NCBI RefSeq assembly: GCF_950023065.1
Contig: NC_088678.1
Coordinates: forward strand, 6,934,580-6,998,579
DNA: 64,000 bases
From: Planococcus citri
Taxonomy: Eukaryota; Arthropoda; Insecta; Hemiptera; Pseudococcidae
Reading direction: 5' to 3'
Program-made: the position numbers and the translations under genes
Shown here: one piece after another, positions 1 through 10,632 of the stretch
How positions within the stretch are numbered: position 1 is the stretch's first letter
How the letters are laid out: the number at the start of each line of letters is the position of its first letter
The notes under the pieces: model-generated
Told to the model about the DNA's origin: nothing
Database searches by the model: none
Seen by the model: only the letters and a program-made list of their open reading frames with translations

Positions 1-176
1 TATTTTTTTTCTCGACCAAATTTTTTAGCGACTGTTTCTCGAGAGTTGGAATAGTCTAGCGATGTTGAGTCTTTTTTTTCAACGGGGAGCTATGAGCTAT
101 ATACCTACGTGTAAAAGTTGTGTAAAATTTGAACGGTAAGAACAGAACGTGATAAGCAATTTGGATATGTTCGCGA
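1..176. other. Left-edge sequence, nothing recognised
   Basis: AT-rich sequence outside the first inverted-repeat element. No gene, RNA or repeat was recognised here. Confidence 0.5.
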
Positions 177-459
177 GGGGTCATTCCATGTCAACTCAAC
201 CAAAAAAAAGCAATTTTGAAAGTCATGTCTTTCGATTTCGCTCAAATTTTTGTTTGCAATATATGTATACCCACCCAGTAAGTAAGAACCCCGCAATTAG
301 TTTGGTTCGAGCCCCCTCAGGGGGTGGGTGGGGGGAGGCTTCCATTATTTTCACATTGTCTCGAGGTACTCAACTTCTGCAGCCCATTCCTCCAAAACTA
401 TGATACTTTGATCAAAACTGATTTCACAGTTCAAAAGGGCATTGCATTTAAAACTTTTT
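177..459 (+). repeat. Left terminal inverted repeat of the 177-3714 element
   Basis: This is the reverse complement of 3438-3714 with only scattered differences. An open frame over 149-403 lies in this arm and is not taken as a gene. Confidence 0.8.
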
Positions 460-471
460 GCGAATTTTGAA

Positions 472-1413
472 ATTTTCAAAAGTTGAAAGTTAAACTTTCA
501 AATTGAAAGTTCAAATTTCAAAATGGCGCTGTAAGTGGGAGCTACCATTTAAAATTCTGAAAAAATTTCCATAGATGTACCTTTTGATGTTTTTTTGAAA
601 TATCAAGTTTCAAGATGGGATCTCTCAATGGAGGGGGAGCACCCCACCCCCAATTTTGGGTGAAACTTTCGAAAGAGAATCTGGGGGATGTGATGTATCG
701 AATTCTATGTTTTTGGTGACGCTGCAGAACACGAATAGGACGTCAGATTTTTGATAGGACCCCATCCACGGCCCCCAGCACCTCCCTAAAGGGGGTAAAA
801 TTTCAAAAAAGCGTTTTGTTCGTGTGACACATGGAATAGTATGTTTTTGGTGACGCTGAACACGAATATGACGTCAGATTTGTGATTGGACCTCAATGAC
901 TCCATCCGCGGCCCCCAACAATTTTTTTGGACTTTTACCTATTGGTTGAGGCTCTAGGGGCCATGGGTGAAGTCGATTCGAAAAACTAGGGCAATATTCG
1001 TGTTCAGCGATATCGAAGACATACTATGTATTTCATGTGTCACACGAATGTAACCATTTTTTTGGGGGTCACCCCCTTTGGGGAGGTGCTGGGGGCCGTG
1101 GATGGGGTCCTATCAAAAATCTGACGTCATATTCGTGTTCAGTGTCACCAAAAACATAGAATTCGACATATCACATGCCGCAGATTTTCTTTCGAAAGTT
1201 TCACCCAAAATTGGGGGTGGGGTGCTCCCCCTCCATTCAGAGATCCCATCTTGATACTTAAATATTTCAAAAAAGCATCAAAAGGTACATCTATGGAAAT
1301 TTTTTCAGAATTTTAAATGGTAGCTCCCACTGACAGCGCCATTTTGAAATTTGAATTTTCAATTTGAAATTTGAACTTTCAATTTGAAAGTTTAACTTTC
1401 AACTTTTGAAAAT
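472..1413. repeat. Nested palindrome (foldback) with ~390-bp arms
   Basis: The sequence from about 472 to 860 reappears in reverse complement from about 1005 to 1412. Shared blocks include the GGAGGGGGAGCACCCCACCC block (from ~630), the stretch around TTCCATAGATGTACCTTTTG, and the terminal GAAAGTTAAACTTTCAA. The arms are separated by only ~145 bp, so a transcript across it would fold into a long hairpin. Within each arm the motif GTGACGCTG...ACACGAATA...GACGTCAG recurs (near 716 and 852, and inverted near 1120). Confidence 0.8.
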
Positions 1414-2232
1414 GTGGGGGGAGAAAATTTCAAAAACTAACATAAAACAAAAAATTAAATTTTTTGATTTATGGTTTTTGAATTTCTTGCAAAAGTCTCA
1501 AAATCCTCAACCTCCTGGTCGAGATGAACTTTTGAAGATTATTTCTGTATAAATATAGGATCTGCCGGACCTCTAAAAGGAGCTATTCGACCTACATATA
1601 CCTACTTTGCGGCACTGGATATCCTATTAAGCACTCTCCTTGTTTTGGTTACTATTATAATGGTGTGGTTAGAGTGATTGTAATTGATATCTCGCTCGAT
1701 TCGTTGACTAGCTCATTGGGGTTCTCAGGGTCGTTTGTATCAAGGGCCTTAGGGGGTTCCCTCCCAAGGTTTAAATTTATTTATATTTACGTGGGGACAC
1801 AATGCAAAGATGCCTGTTATGGGGAAATATGCTTGTAATATTATTCGAAGATCATTGGACGTTCAAATTGGAATATTTGTTTCAATCGAGTGTCAAAATA
1901 CTCGATCTGGAGCAATAAAATTGGGGGGTGAATATTTGGGAATATTCAACTTGTTGCATTTTTCTCTGAGGGACTTAGACACGATTGCGTATCTAAGTGG
2001 GGGCATCTGTAGGGATTTATACTTACCTCGAGTATTGATGGAATTATAGATCTTCGGGGACGTACTCAATATTTGCTCGTCAATATTACCATAGGTCAAT
2101 GAAGATAAAAGTCAATAAATAAAAGAACTTGTGACATGGAATTATATAGGGAATAATATATTTCATCTAAAAGTAGAAAATTGTAGATTTTTGTTGTTGT
2201 CTTGTGGACTTTTTGTTGGTTTGGGGGTTTTT
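1414..2232. other. Unassigned interior of the composite element
   Basis: AT-rich sequence with short frames on both strands (for example 1810-2049 plus) that overlap each other and have no recognisable domain. I see no gene here. Confidence 0.4.
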
Positions 2233-2410
2233 CTTATCCAATAACTTATCCAATAAATGGCGGAATGGGACGTCGCCGGGGTTTGACTTATCCAATAACT
2301 TATCCAATAAATGGCGGAATGGGACATCGCCGGGTACTTATCCAATAAATGGCAGGGTGCGCAATGCCGGGTACTTATCCAATAACTTATCCAATAAACT
2401 TATCCAATAG
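2233..2410 (+). repeat. Short tandem repeat with TTATCCAATAA core
   Basis: The core ACTTATCCAATAA occurs in pairs. Most pairs are followed by a spacer beginning ATGGCGGAATGGGAC and ending CGCCGGG. The full unit of about 50 bp is present twice and partial units follow. CCAATAA resembles a CCAAT box, but the regular spacing points to a minisatellite. Confidence 0.75.
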
Positions 2411-3175
2411 GGTGTGATTTGGGAAAAAAAGGAAAATAAAGGGCCAAAACGACTATCTTTGGTGCCATATTTCGATGGTAATTCAAGACGGACAGAATAA
2501 TTACCATTATATCCAAGGGAATAGGAATTACCACGTATGGCCATGATAATAACAGAGTCTCATGTTCAAATCCATTTCTTGTCGAAGTATTTATTGGCAT
2601 GATAGGGACGGGATGATGCACCATCTCTAGCATCTCATATTTACAGGACTTGATTTGGATCCAGTTCTCTTCTTTGGGTAGAACCTGAAATAGGGCCAAG
2701 GGAGGGAAACGGAGGGAACAGGGACTAGGCATACTTCCTGGGACCGCGAGGGTGTCTAGCACCCAGCGAGAAGTAGCACTTGGCATGGTCCCTCACTTCT
2801 TCCTGGGACTGTGACGGCTGAACCGAGCGAGAAGAAGTTAACAGGAAACCGGCAGTACTTCTGTGCTTTACACGGCATTATATAGTCGTTATCGGGTAGG
2901 TGAGAGGGTAGGATAAGTGGCGCACGCGTTGTAGACTTCCGGTGGCGCCAAGATCCGCGGCTAGCGTTGTATTCGCGTCGTAATCGAGCGTATTCGGCGA
3001 TATTCGTGAAATACTCGCTTTTGATTGGTCGCTGATGCGGAAATGGTGGAAAACTAGGCGCCACCACCGGAAATACGAGGATATATTCGCGTAGCATCGG
3101 CGATATTCGATTAATAAAGGGTTTTAATTGGTCAATTGGAATTGTAGAGATGGAAAATGCTCGCGGCATGGTCAT
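2400..3175 (-). other. GC-richer block with two overlapping minus-strand frames, function unknown
   Basis: Minus-strand frames of 128 codons (2400-2786) and 139 codons (2756-3175) overlap in different phases. The block is clearly richer in GC than its surroundings and has few long homopolymers. Neither product shows a domain, signal peptide or repeat that I recognise. The overlap could reflect a frameshifted single gene carried as cargo of the inverted-repeat element, or chance. I do not assign a function. Confidence 0.2.
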
Positions 3176-3199
3176 TTACATAATAAATGGTCACTAAAC

Positions 3200-3437
3200 T
3201 CCGTCACCCAAGGGGACAGAAAAATAAGTTCCCATTTAAGCGACTGAGAAAAATTCCATCGCCTAAGGGACAGATTATTTTTCTCCCAGTAAAGCGACTG
3301 AAATAAATTTCTCACAGTATAGGTGGGAGGTTTTTTCGGGTATAATTTTCTCCCAGCATAAGCGACAGAAAATAAATAATTTTCTCCCAGTATAGGTGGG
3401 AGAAAATGTAAAATTTTCTCCCACTACAAAAATTTTA
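3200..3437. repeat. Short repeats with TTTTCTCCCAGTATAGGTGGGA core
   Basis: The words TTTTCTCCCA, GCGACTGA/GCGACAGA and AGTATAGGTGGGA recur several times. Each TCTCCCA...TGGGAGA pair can form a small hairpin. The block abuts the right terminal repeat of the composite element. Confidence 0.6.
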
Positions 3438-3714
3438 AAATGCTTAAAAAGTTTTAAATGCAATGCCCTTTTGAACTGTGAAATCAGTTTTGATCAAAGT
3501 ATCATAGTTTTGGAGGAATGGGCTGCTCAAGTTGAGTACCTCGAGACAATGTGAAAATAATGGAAGCCTCCCCCCACCCACCCCCTGAGGGGGCTGGGAC
3601 CAAACTAATTGCGGGGTTCTTACTTACTGGGTGGGTTTATATTGTAAAAAAAATTTGAGCGAAATCGAAAGACATGACTCAAAAACGTTGGTTGAGTTGA
3701 CATGGAATGACCCC
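3438..3714 (-). repeat. Right terminal inverted repeat of the 177-3714 element
   Basis: This is the inverted partner of 177-459 and ends CATGGAATGACCCC, followed by GAG as on the left side. Confidence 0.8.
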
Positions 3715-3830
3715 GAGGCAAAGGCTGCGTAATAGAAATACTTATTTGTACATACCTACCTACATATTATAAAGGTTGATAAATGCTCTTCAGGGTGCAT
3801 GATATTGATTTTAAATTTTTCTTCAATTAA

Positions 3831-3880
3831 AAAGGGTATTCACGGGTAAGATAAGTGAAATGCTCCTGTTTCTAGATTAA
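3831..3880 (+). repeat. Solo end fragment related to the 39542-42650 terminal repeat
   Basis: AAAAGGGTATTCACGGGTAA followed by GATAAGTGAAATG closely resembles the outer end of the 3.1-kb element at 39542 (AAAGGGTATTCCTGGTTAAG, then GATAGGTGAAATG). Similarity fades after about 50 bp, so this is a remnant or another family member. Confidence 0.55.
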
Positions 3881-4395
3881 TGTGGGGGGGAGGGGGGACT
3901 ACTCAGTGAAGTGGTTTCCAGTGAAAAATATACCTACCATTGAAATTGATAAACTAGCAAACGTGATCTGATGTCCCTCAAAACTAAAATTTCAGCCGCT
4001 CAAGTTGATTGTTCAATTTTTGGCGAATTTTTGAAGTTTCAATATCGACCATTTCTGGTGAATTTTAAAAACTGTAGAAATTAGTTCTGAATTCAGTCAG
4101 TGTGGAATCTCCAGCGCGATTTTCGATTTCTCCTAGATTCAAAATTTTTTTCCAGAAGGCGTGCAATTCAATTTGGGCATCTAAAAATCGAGTTGTGACT
4201 TATCCTCAACTGTTTAAAGAACTTATTCACATTTAGACTGATTTCCAAACGTACGTACCTCAAGTTGCATTTTTTTTTCTTTTACCAGAAAATTGATCGG
4301 AAAAAAGTTGCAAATTTTTCTGTTTTGACTTACAGGGAAACTTTTTCAATTCGCACGAATGGCTGAAAACCAACCAACCCCCCCTCCCCGATTCG

Positions 4396-4815
4396 AAATT
4401 CAACACTTGAACCCATTCTGCAGCTTCCAGCGTGATTTTCTATTTCTCCAGGATTTCAAAATTTTTGCAGATGCATGGAAAATTAAATCAATTGGGCAGC
4501 TGAAAATCGAGTTTTGGGTTTTGGCTTATCATCGACCTATTTGAAGGATTTACTCGTATCTATTTGAGCCAATTTCCTGAGGGACACCTTAAATGCATTT
4601 TTTTTGGCCAGAATTCTCCGCTCACCCTCCTATCATACTAAAAATATTTTGGTCACGAAAACATACTCAGGGTACATGTTCCCGGAAATCGGCTCAAATG
4701 TGGGTGATTTCTTTAAACAGGTCGTGGAAAAGTCAAATCTCGATTTTTAGCTGCTCCGAATTGATTTCAACGTATTCTGGATTTTGAAATCGCGGAGGAA
4801 TCGAAAATCACGCTG
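4396..4815. repeat. Diverged palindrome
   Basis: A stretch near 4425 (TTCCAGCGTGATTTTCTATT then TCTCCAGGATTTCAAAAT) returns in reverse complement near 4770-4815 (ATTTTGAAATCGCGGAGGAA then AAAATCACGCTGGA). The frames at 4359-4544 and 4593-4787 fall in its arms and are not taken as genes. Confidence 0.5.
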
Positions 4816-5209
4816 GAGGGTCCAGAATAGCCTTAGATCGTGAATTTTGGTGCGAGGGAGGTGAATAATTTCAGGACTGATTTTCATAATTTTTGCAGAA
4901 TAAAAAAATTCCTTTTTTTAAAAAAAGCATACTTACATTATACTTTGTCAAAAGTCGTCAATTTTGAATCTTCAAAAATTCGCCAAAAATCGAAAAATGA
5001 ATTTGGGAATCTGAATTTTCGGTTATGGGGGTTTTAGACCACGTTTTCCCCAAAATTTGAGGCGAACACTTTGAGACGTTCCCTTGTTGGCTTCCCAACT
5101 TTATGGGGTATAATTTTGTAATGCTGTCTAAAAAATAAAATTTTTTGCATTTTTGAGATATTTTACCAATTTGTTGACGAACGTGTAAAAAAAATCCGCC
5201 TCCCTCCCC

Positions 5210-6620
5210 CTCGTGACTTTTTTTAAATTTCTGATAAAAGTTGTGACCTACGAGTATTTATCAAAAGTCCAGAAAAAAAATTGAAAAAAGTCAGAAGTTT
5301 TTTTTTGAATCTCTTGCTTGAAAACCAAAATTTTCTCAAGCTGAAAAGATTAAAATTTTTTTGAATTGTTGAAAAAAAATCAGAATTTTTTTTTCAAACG
5401 TTGATAAAAATGAGCCTAGATTACCCTATTTGTTAAAACTTCTGAAAAAAATCAAGTCGATTTCAGAATTGAGGCGTTTTTAAATTTCTGATAAAAATCC
5501 GAAATTTCTTCAAATTTTTGGCAAAAAGTCGAGGCTTTTTAGAATTTCTCGCTTAAAAAGCAAAATTTTCTCGAATTTCTGGCAAAAAAAATAGGATTAA
5601 AAACAATGTTTCTTGGCTAGAATTAAGCCTTTTATTAATTTTTGGTAAAAAATCAGGACTTCTTGAAATCTCTCGTTTGAAAATAGAGACTTTTTCGCAT
5701 TTCTGGAAAAAATAAGGACTTTCTACGAACTCAAGCTGAAAAATCAAAAGTTTTTCTTTCTGACAAAAATCATGAATCATTTTAAATTCGAAAAACAATC
5801 GAGAAATTCTTGACTCTGACAAAAAACCGTGGCTACTTTGAATGTCTGGCAAGAAATCTTTGAAAACTCGACTATAAAATCTGGACTTTTTTTCATTTTA
5901 TGGCAAAAAATCAGGCCTTTTCAAAATTACTGGTTAGAAAATGGAAACTATTTAAAATTTCTGGGAAAATTCAGGACTTTTTTAAGATCCTAAAAAAATT
6001 AGAATTTTTTCAAATTTTGCAAAATCCAAGACTTTTTTTAAAATTTTGACAAAAATCATGATTTTGGGCATAAAATTAAGACTTTCTTGACTCTGGCAAA
6101 ATGCTGTGGCTCTTTCAAGCAAATTTCTGGCAAAAAATCAGTACTTCTTGAAATCTCTGATTAGAAAATCGAGACTTTTTTTTTGCATTTTTGGCAGAAA
6201 TCAGGACTTTTTTCGAACTCAAGCTGAAAATCGAGAGTTTTTATTTCTGAAAAAAATCACGACTCTTTAAAAATCTTGAAAAACAATCAGGACTTTTTTG
6301 ACTCTGGCAAAAAACCATAGCTATTTTAAATTTCTGGCAAAAAATCTTGACTTTTCTGGAAACTCGACTAAAATTTGGCCTTTTTTTCAATTTATGGGCA
6401 AAAAATCAGGATTTTTAAAAATTTCTGATTAGAAAATGGAAACTTTTTCAAAATTCTGACAAAAATCGAGCCTTTTTTGAAATCCTAAGAAAGTCAGGAT
6501 TTTCTTAAATCTTGCAAAAACCGAAACTTTTTTTGAAATTTTGACAAAAGTCATGATTTTTGGTGAAAAATTGGGATTTGTTGGCAATTTTGACTAGAAA
6601 GTAGGACTTTCTATAGTAAA
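5210..6620. repeat. Degenerate AT-rich satellite with TGGCAAAAAATCAGGACTTT unit
   Basis: Variants of the unit 'ggcaaaaaatcaggactttttgaaat' repeat about every 60-80 bp for 1.4 kb with many indels. No gene is visible. A similar but distinct array lies at 40900-41930. Confidence 0.65.
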
Positions 6621-7411
6621 TTTAACGCAAAAAATTGATTTGATGGGCGCTTCTGATGAATCTTTTTTGGGTTTTAACGTTCAAACCTCTATTTTCATCG
6701 CTTCATCATTAGAACATTGTTTGATTGGCTCAGAAGATTGATATTAATATTGTGTATTTGGTAGGTTTCTGAAAGCAGTCTAACTGCATTTTCTAAAGGT
6801 TTGAAGTTTTCAGCCTCCTCACCTTTCTTTTCTTCTTACCGACTCACTCACTCTCTATCCCACAAATTCAGGCCAAAATGTGGAACTTTCGAAGAGGTAA
6901 AATGTTTGAAACAAACTGCTATTCGTATTCAGCGTTTCTAAAAATCTAAACGCGCATGTCTTACGGTTTTTTCAATTTTCAAGAAATTTGAAAGACTAAT
7001 GGAAGGCTGCTGGAGGGATCAAATCAAAAAAAATTAGATTTTGGCCCAAAATTCTGGGACTTGTTAACCACTAGAAGCTACAATAAGCTTATGTAATTTT
7101 TCCATATCAGTGAAATCAAATGAGATATGAACGAAAAATCATAATTTGTAATGACTAAATTTTTGAGGAGTTACAGGCTAAAAACTAAATTTGGATGGCC
7201 TAGATCCACAATAGGGGAAAACGCTCACCAGAGACGTAAAATGACACCTCAGATTCGTGTTTAGCACTGAAAAATGGACCAGTATACCAAAATTCAGCTT
7301 TCTACCTCACTTTTCCCAATGAGCCCCCTTTCCTGGACTACCAAATTATTGACAAAATCAATTAGACTGTTTATTCAAACCTAAATTTAACGCTCTGCGT
7401 GCTATTTTCAG

Positions 7412-7518
7412 ATATTACAATGTTGATCGCCAATGAATCTACGCTCATTGTATCACCTTCAGCTCATCGAAAATTTTCCACACGCTTCAAAAATGTCTTC
7501 CAGCAAATATTTTCAGTG
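7412..7518 (+). CDS. Candidate internal coding exon of an unidentified host gene
   Basis: The 107-nt block is bounded by a good 3' splice site (GCTATTTTCAG before 7412) and a strong 5' splice site (GTG then GTAAGT at 7519). One frame is open across it and continues through an ATG at 7420, with protein-like composition (residues read ...NESTLIVSPSAHRKFSTRF...). Flanking sequence is AT-rich and stop-laden, as expected of introns. I do not recognise the protein. It lies between the inverted repeats at 6947 and 8960, so it may also be a captured fragment. No neighbouring exon was identified. Confidence 0.35.
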
Positions 7519-8440
7519 GTAAGTAGTGTCATTTTTTTTTTTTTTTTCATCACACGTATGTTTATGTACTTACTCCTACATGAAACAGATTATCGAGTAA
7601 AATAGACCCATACGAAATCGACATCGTCCGACGATCATGTTAAATAAACTTTTTCACCGTAAAATAGGTAGCATATCGGATACGCTGTCATTTAAATGTC
7701 ACATCGAACCGTGCACATATTCACGTATAATTTTACCACACCACCAAACTATTAGCCACGTGAAAATGGTCACAGTCGTCGGATACGTTATTATAAGTAT
7801 TATTAGTACACTCTTCTCGACTCTCCTCCACCCCTTTACACCTCTTTATCTGCCAGTGCCCAATTCGAGCCACGTGAAAAATCCCTACACACACTCGTAT
7901 ACCTCGTGGTCGACGACGATCAAGTTAATAACGAGTTAGGAAAACTCCTATTGACAGATATTTTCTTCACCCTTGTTCACGTAGTACTATGTCCGTCGAG
8001 TCGCATGGCGCATACTATACTAGTTTTTATACTATAACCCTCGTCCAGATTGCCGACAATTACCCCTTGTATGGTTGACGTTGACAATTCAATTTGCTAC
8101 CCCCGTCTGGCACCATCTATATATATAGGTACTCTTGTTGCTCGTCGCGTAAATTTGGCTTGTACATATTAGTATGTATGTGTAGTATTTTAACCAGTGG
8201 TTTGAAAAGCGAACGCTGAGCAGGAGGGCAGATTCGTGTGCAGTGATTTGAAACGAATCGTATGGTTGGATTTGTGATTGTTGATGAGGTAGCTATACCT
8301 AGTAGAGATAAAGATCTTTGGAAAAGGGTTCACGCAGGAGGTTCTATATTTGCGGATCGAATTACATCGATATCGATTACATATCGCGATATTGAATGAT
8401 TTTTTTTTTAGATCAGGGCAACTGGCAAATGTGTTTTAGA
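7519..8440. other. Unique-looking non-coding sequence
   Basis: Non-repetitive sequence with several short open frames and scattered TACCTA/TATATA words. No exon pair with matching splice phases was found. It could be intron or intergenic sequence. Confidence 0.3.
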
Positions 8441-8960
8441 TGAAGTGCTTGGTATAGAATTAGGATTGATTGATCACGTGTCTTTCGATTTAGCTCGACA
8501 TTTTTTTCATGGGTTTCTCGCATTAGGAAAGAAGGAAAAACGTTATAATTGGCCTCCCAACTATCTTTGTGGCAGGTGGGGTGTTTTTTCAACTTTCAAA
8601 ACAGCTGAAATTTCTGGTCATTTTTCCTGATTTCGAAATTCGATTAACGAACGTTTTAAATGTGACTGAAAGGAATTTCAAAAATTTTAAAAGTTCAAAG
8701 TTCAACTTTTTTGAAAAAAATCCAGGAACATACAATTTTTGTAATAAGTACCTGCTGTGTATTTAAAATAATTAATTTTTTGTCATTAGATTCGCAAAAA
8801 TCATAAAGAACGAGGGAGGGGAGGGGGTTAGCAAGCCCCAAAATTTTGGCCAAAAATGTACATTTTTTATGATTTGATCCCTCCAGCAGCCCTTTACTAG
8901 TCCTTCAAGTTTCTTGAAAATTGAAAAACAAAAAACGTGTAACATGAGCGTTACTTATCT

Positions 8961-10632
8961 AGTTTTTAGCTTTGTTGGAGTGAAGGGAGGAGACTGCTCA
9001 ATAGTCCTGGTTATCTTGCTTCAACTAACATACATACTATTGTCTTTCTAAATCGCCAAACTGCTAAAAAGTCCTACTTTTTTCGTTTGTTTCAATAAAA
9101 CTGAATTTTTCTAATTTTTTTCCTTCCTGTAAAATATTTAAAATATGTACCTCTTCAAAACTCCCACATTTGCCAAAATATTACAAATAAGCACTATAAG
9201 CAGGCAAATAACTCTTCCTGTTTTCCGTTTTTTAAATTAAACACTAAAGTTTTTGATTCATTCTTTTCTGTTTTCAAAAGTTTAGATTTTTAAAAGTATT
9301 CTCGATTTTTTTTTCTTTTTTTAAAAAAAAAAAAGTATGAATAAACTTTGATCCATTTTTTGAAAAAATTTTCCTGATAAAAATCCTTCTTTTCGGCAAA
9401 ATTGAAAGTAAATTCCTGAAATTTTCCTTCTTCTTTCAGAATTTCGGATTTTTTCCAATATTTTTTTGTCGGTTCTTTTAAAAAATGAAAAAAACTTTGA
9501 TCTGAAAAATATCTATTAGGATAAATTTTTGATCATTCTCGTCCTATTTCCTCCCTGCCCCCCCCCCCCAATGAAAAATCTAATCATCTTAATTTTTTTC
9601 TGCCAAAAATCGTATTTTTTAAATCAAAATTAAATCCAATTTCCCTTCTTTAAATCAAATTTTGAAATTTGACTTATATTTGCCTCTTTATTCAGAATAT
9701 CCGATTTTTTTTTTCAAGCTTTTTAGTTCTTTTGGGAAGTAAAAATGTTTTTGAAAAACCTCGACTTGGATCAATTTTGAGTCCTTCTCGTTCCATCTTT
9801 CAAAAATTTCAATGATATGAAAAATTTTTCTGCTAAAAATCCTAATTTGTTGCAAAAATTAAAAATTATACGAGCAATTCTGCCGTTTTCGTTTTTAGAT
9901 CAAATTTTGAAAGGCTTAATAGGTATTTTCTTCTCTTATCAATTTTTTTTTCAGTTCTGTTCAAAAATACAAGAATTTGGACCAGAAGAAGTATTGACTT
10001 GAATAATAATGTCAACTCAACCGACTCCTCCCCTCCCCCTTCTCTTAGTGAAACATTTTTTTAAAAATGCACCTAAGAAAATCTTAGTTTTTGTGACAAA
10101 ACTATGAGAAAGTCTTGTTTTTTTTGGTCAAAATTACAACAAAATCCTACTCTTTGAATGAAATTGCAAAAAAAAGGTCAATTTTGTTCGTAAAATTTCC
10201 AACAGACTTCAAATTTTCTGTTCATTCCATTACAAATATTTTTCTAGAATTTTTACTTTCTTCATTTTTTCTACGGCAGTTCCATTTGAAAATGTAACTC
10301 TTTTGAATTGAAAATTTTGTTTAAAATGAATTTTTATCTCTTCCTCTCACCCTCAGTGAAATATTAAAAAAAAAAATTCTCGTTAAAAATCTTGTTTCAA
10401 GCAAATTCCGAAGAAATCCAACTTTTTCGATACAATTTCTAAGTGATAAACAATAATTCCACGAAAAAGTCCTGCTTTTCTCCATTTGTTCAATCAAAAT
10501 TAAAAATTAGTTATTCGTTTTTTTCTTTTCCTAGAATTTGATTCTCTTAAAAATTATTTTCTATTGTCTTTGAAAAAAAGACATTTTGGAGTGTTGAAAA
10601 ATTTTAGCGTGACTGAATGTTGTTCACCCTTA
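8961..10632. other. AT-rich, homopolymer-rich stretch without genes
   Basis: Long T and A runs and pyrimidine-rich words such as TTTTCTTTT dominate. Stop codons are dense in all frames. A loose recurrence of 'tcaaaattt...cctcccc' suggests an eroded satellite. I see no gene. Confidence 0.5.

Larger units (their letters stand above)
177..3714. mobile_element. Composite inverted-repeat (foldback/MITE-like) element, ~3.5 kb
   Basis: The ends are inverted copies of each other: the left end begins GGGGTCATTCCATGTCAACT and the right end is its reverse complement. The arms are about 280 bp (177-459 and 3438-3714) and stay very similar throughout, including a run with the purine/pyrimidine-rich block CCCCCTCAGGGGGTGGGTGG. 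The trinucleotide GAG directly outside both ends may be a target duplication. The interior holds a second palindrome (472-1413), a short tandem array (2233-2410) and a GC-richer block with two overlapping minus-strand open frames (2400-3175) that match no family I know. No transposase is visible, so the element is probably non-autonomous. The superfamily cannot be set from the sequence alone. Confidence 0.7.
6947..8960. repeat. Inverted-repeat-bounded segment, ~2 kb
   Basis: The left arm (about 6947-7065) and the right arm (about 8817-8960) are inverted copies. Both contain TTCAATTTTCAAGAAA, GGCTGCTGGAGGGATCAAAT and a 'ttttggcc aaaattt' stretch. The interior from 7380 to 8440 is more balanced in composition, non-repetitive, and includes a candidate exon. 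Either this is an old non-autonomous element that enclosed unique DNA, or two members of one family landed in opposite orientation. Confidence 0.5.

Noticed and set aside
2400..3175. A captured protein-coding gene in the composite element
   Set aside because: Two overlapping frames in different phases, no domain, and no splice or codon evidence; kept only as an unknown block.
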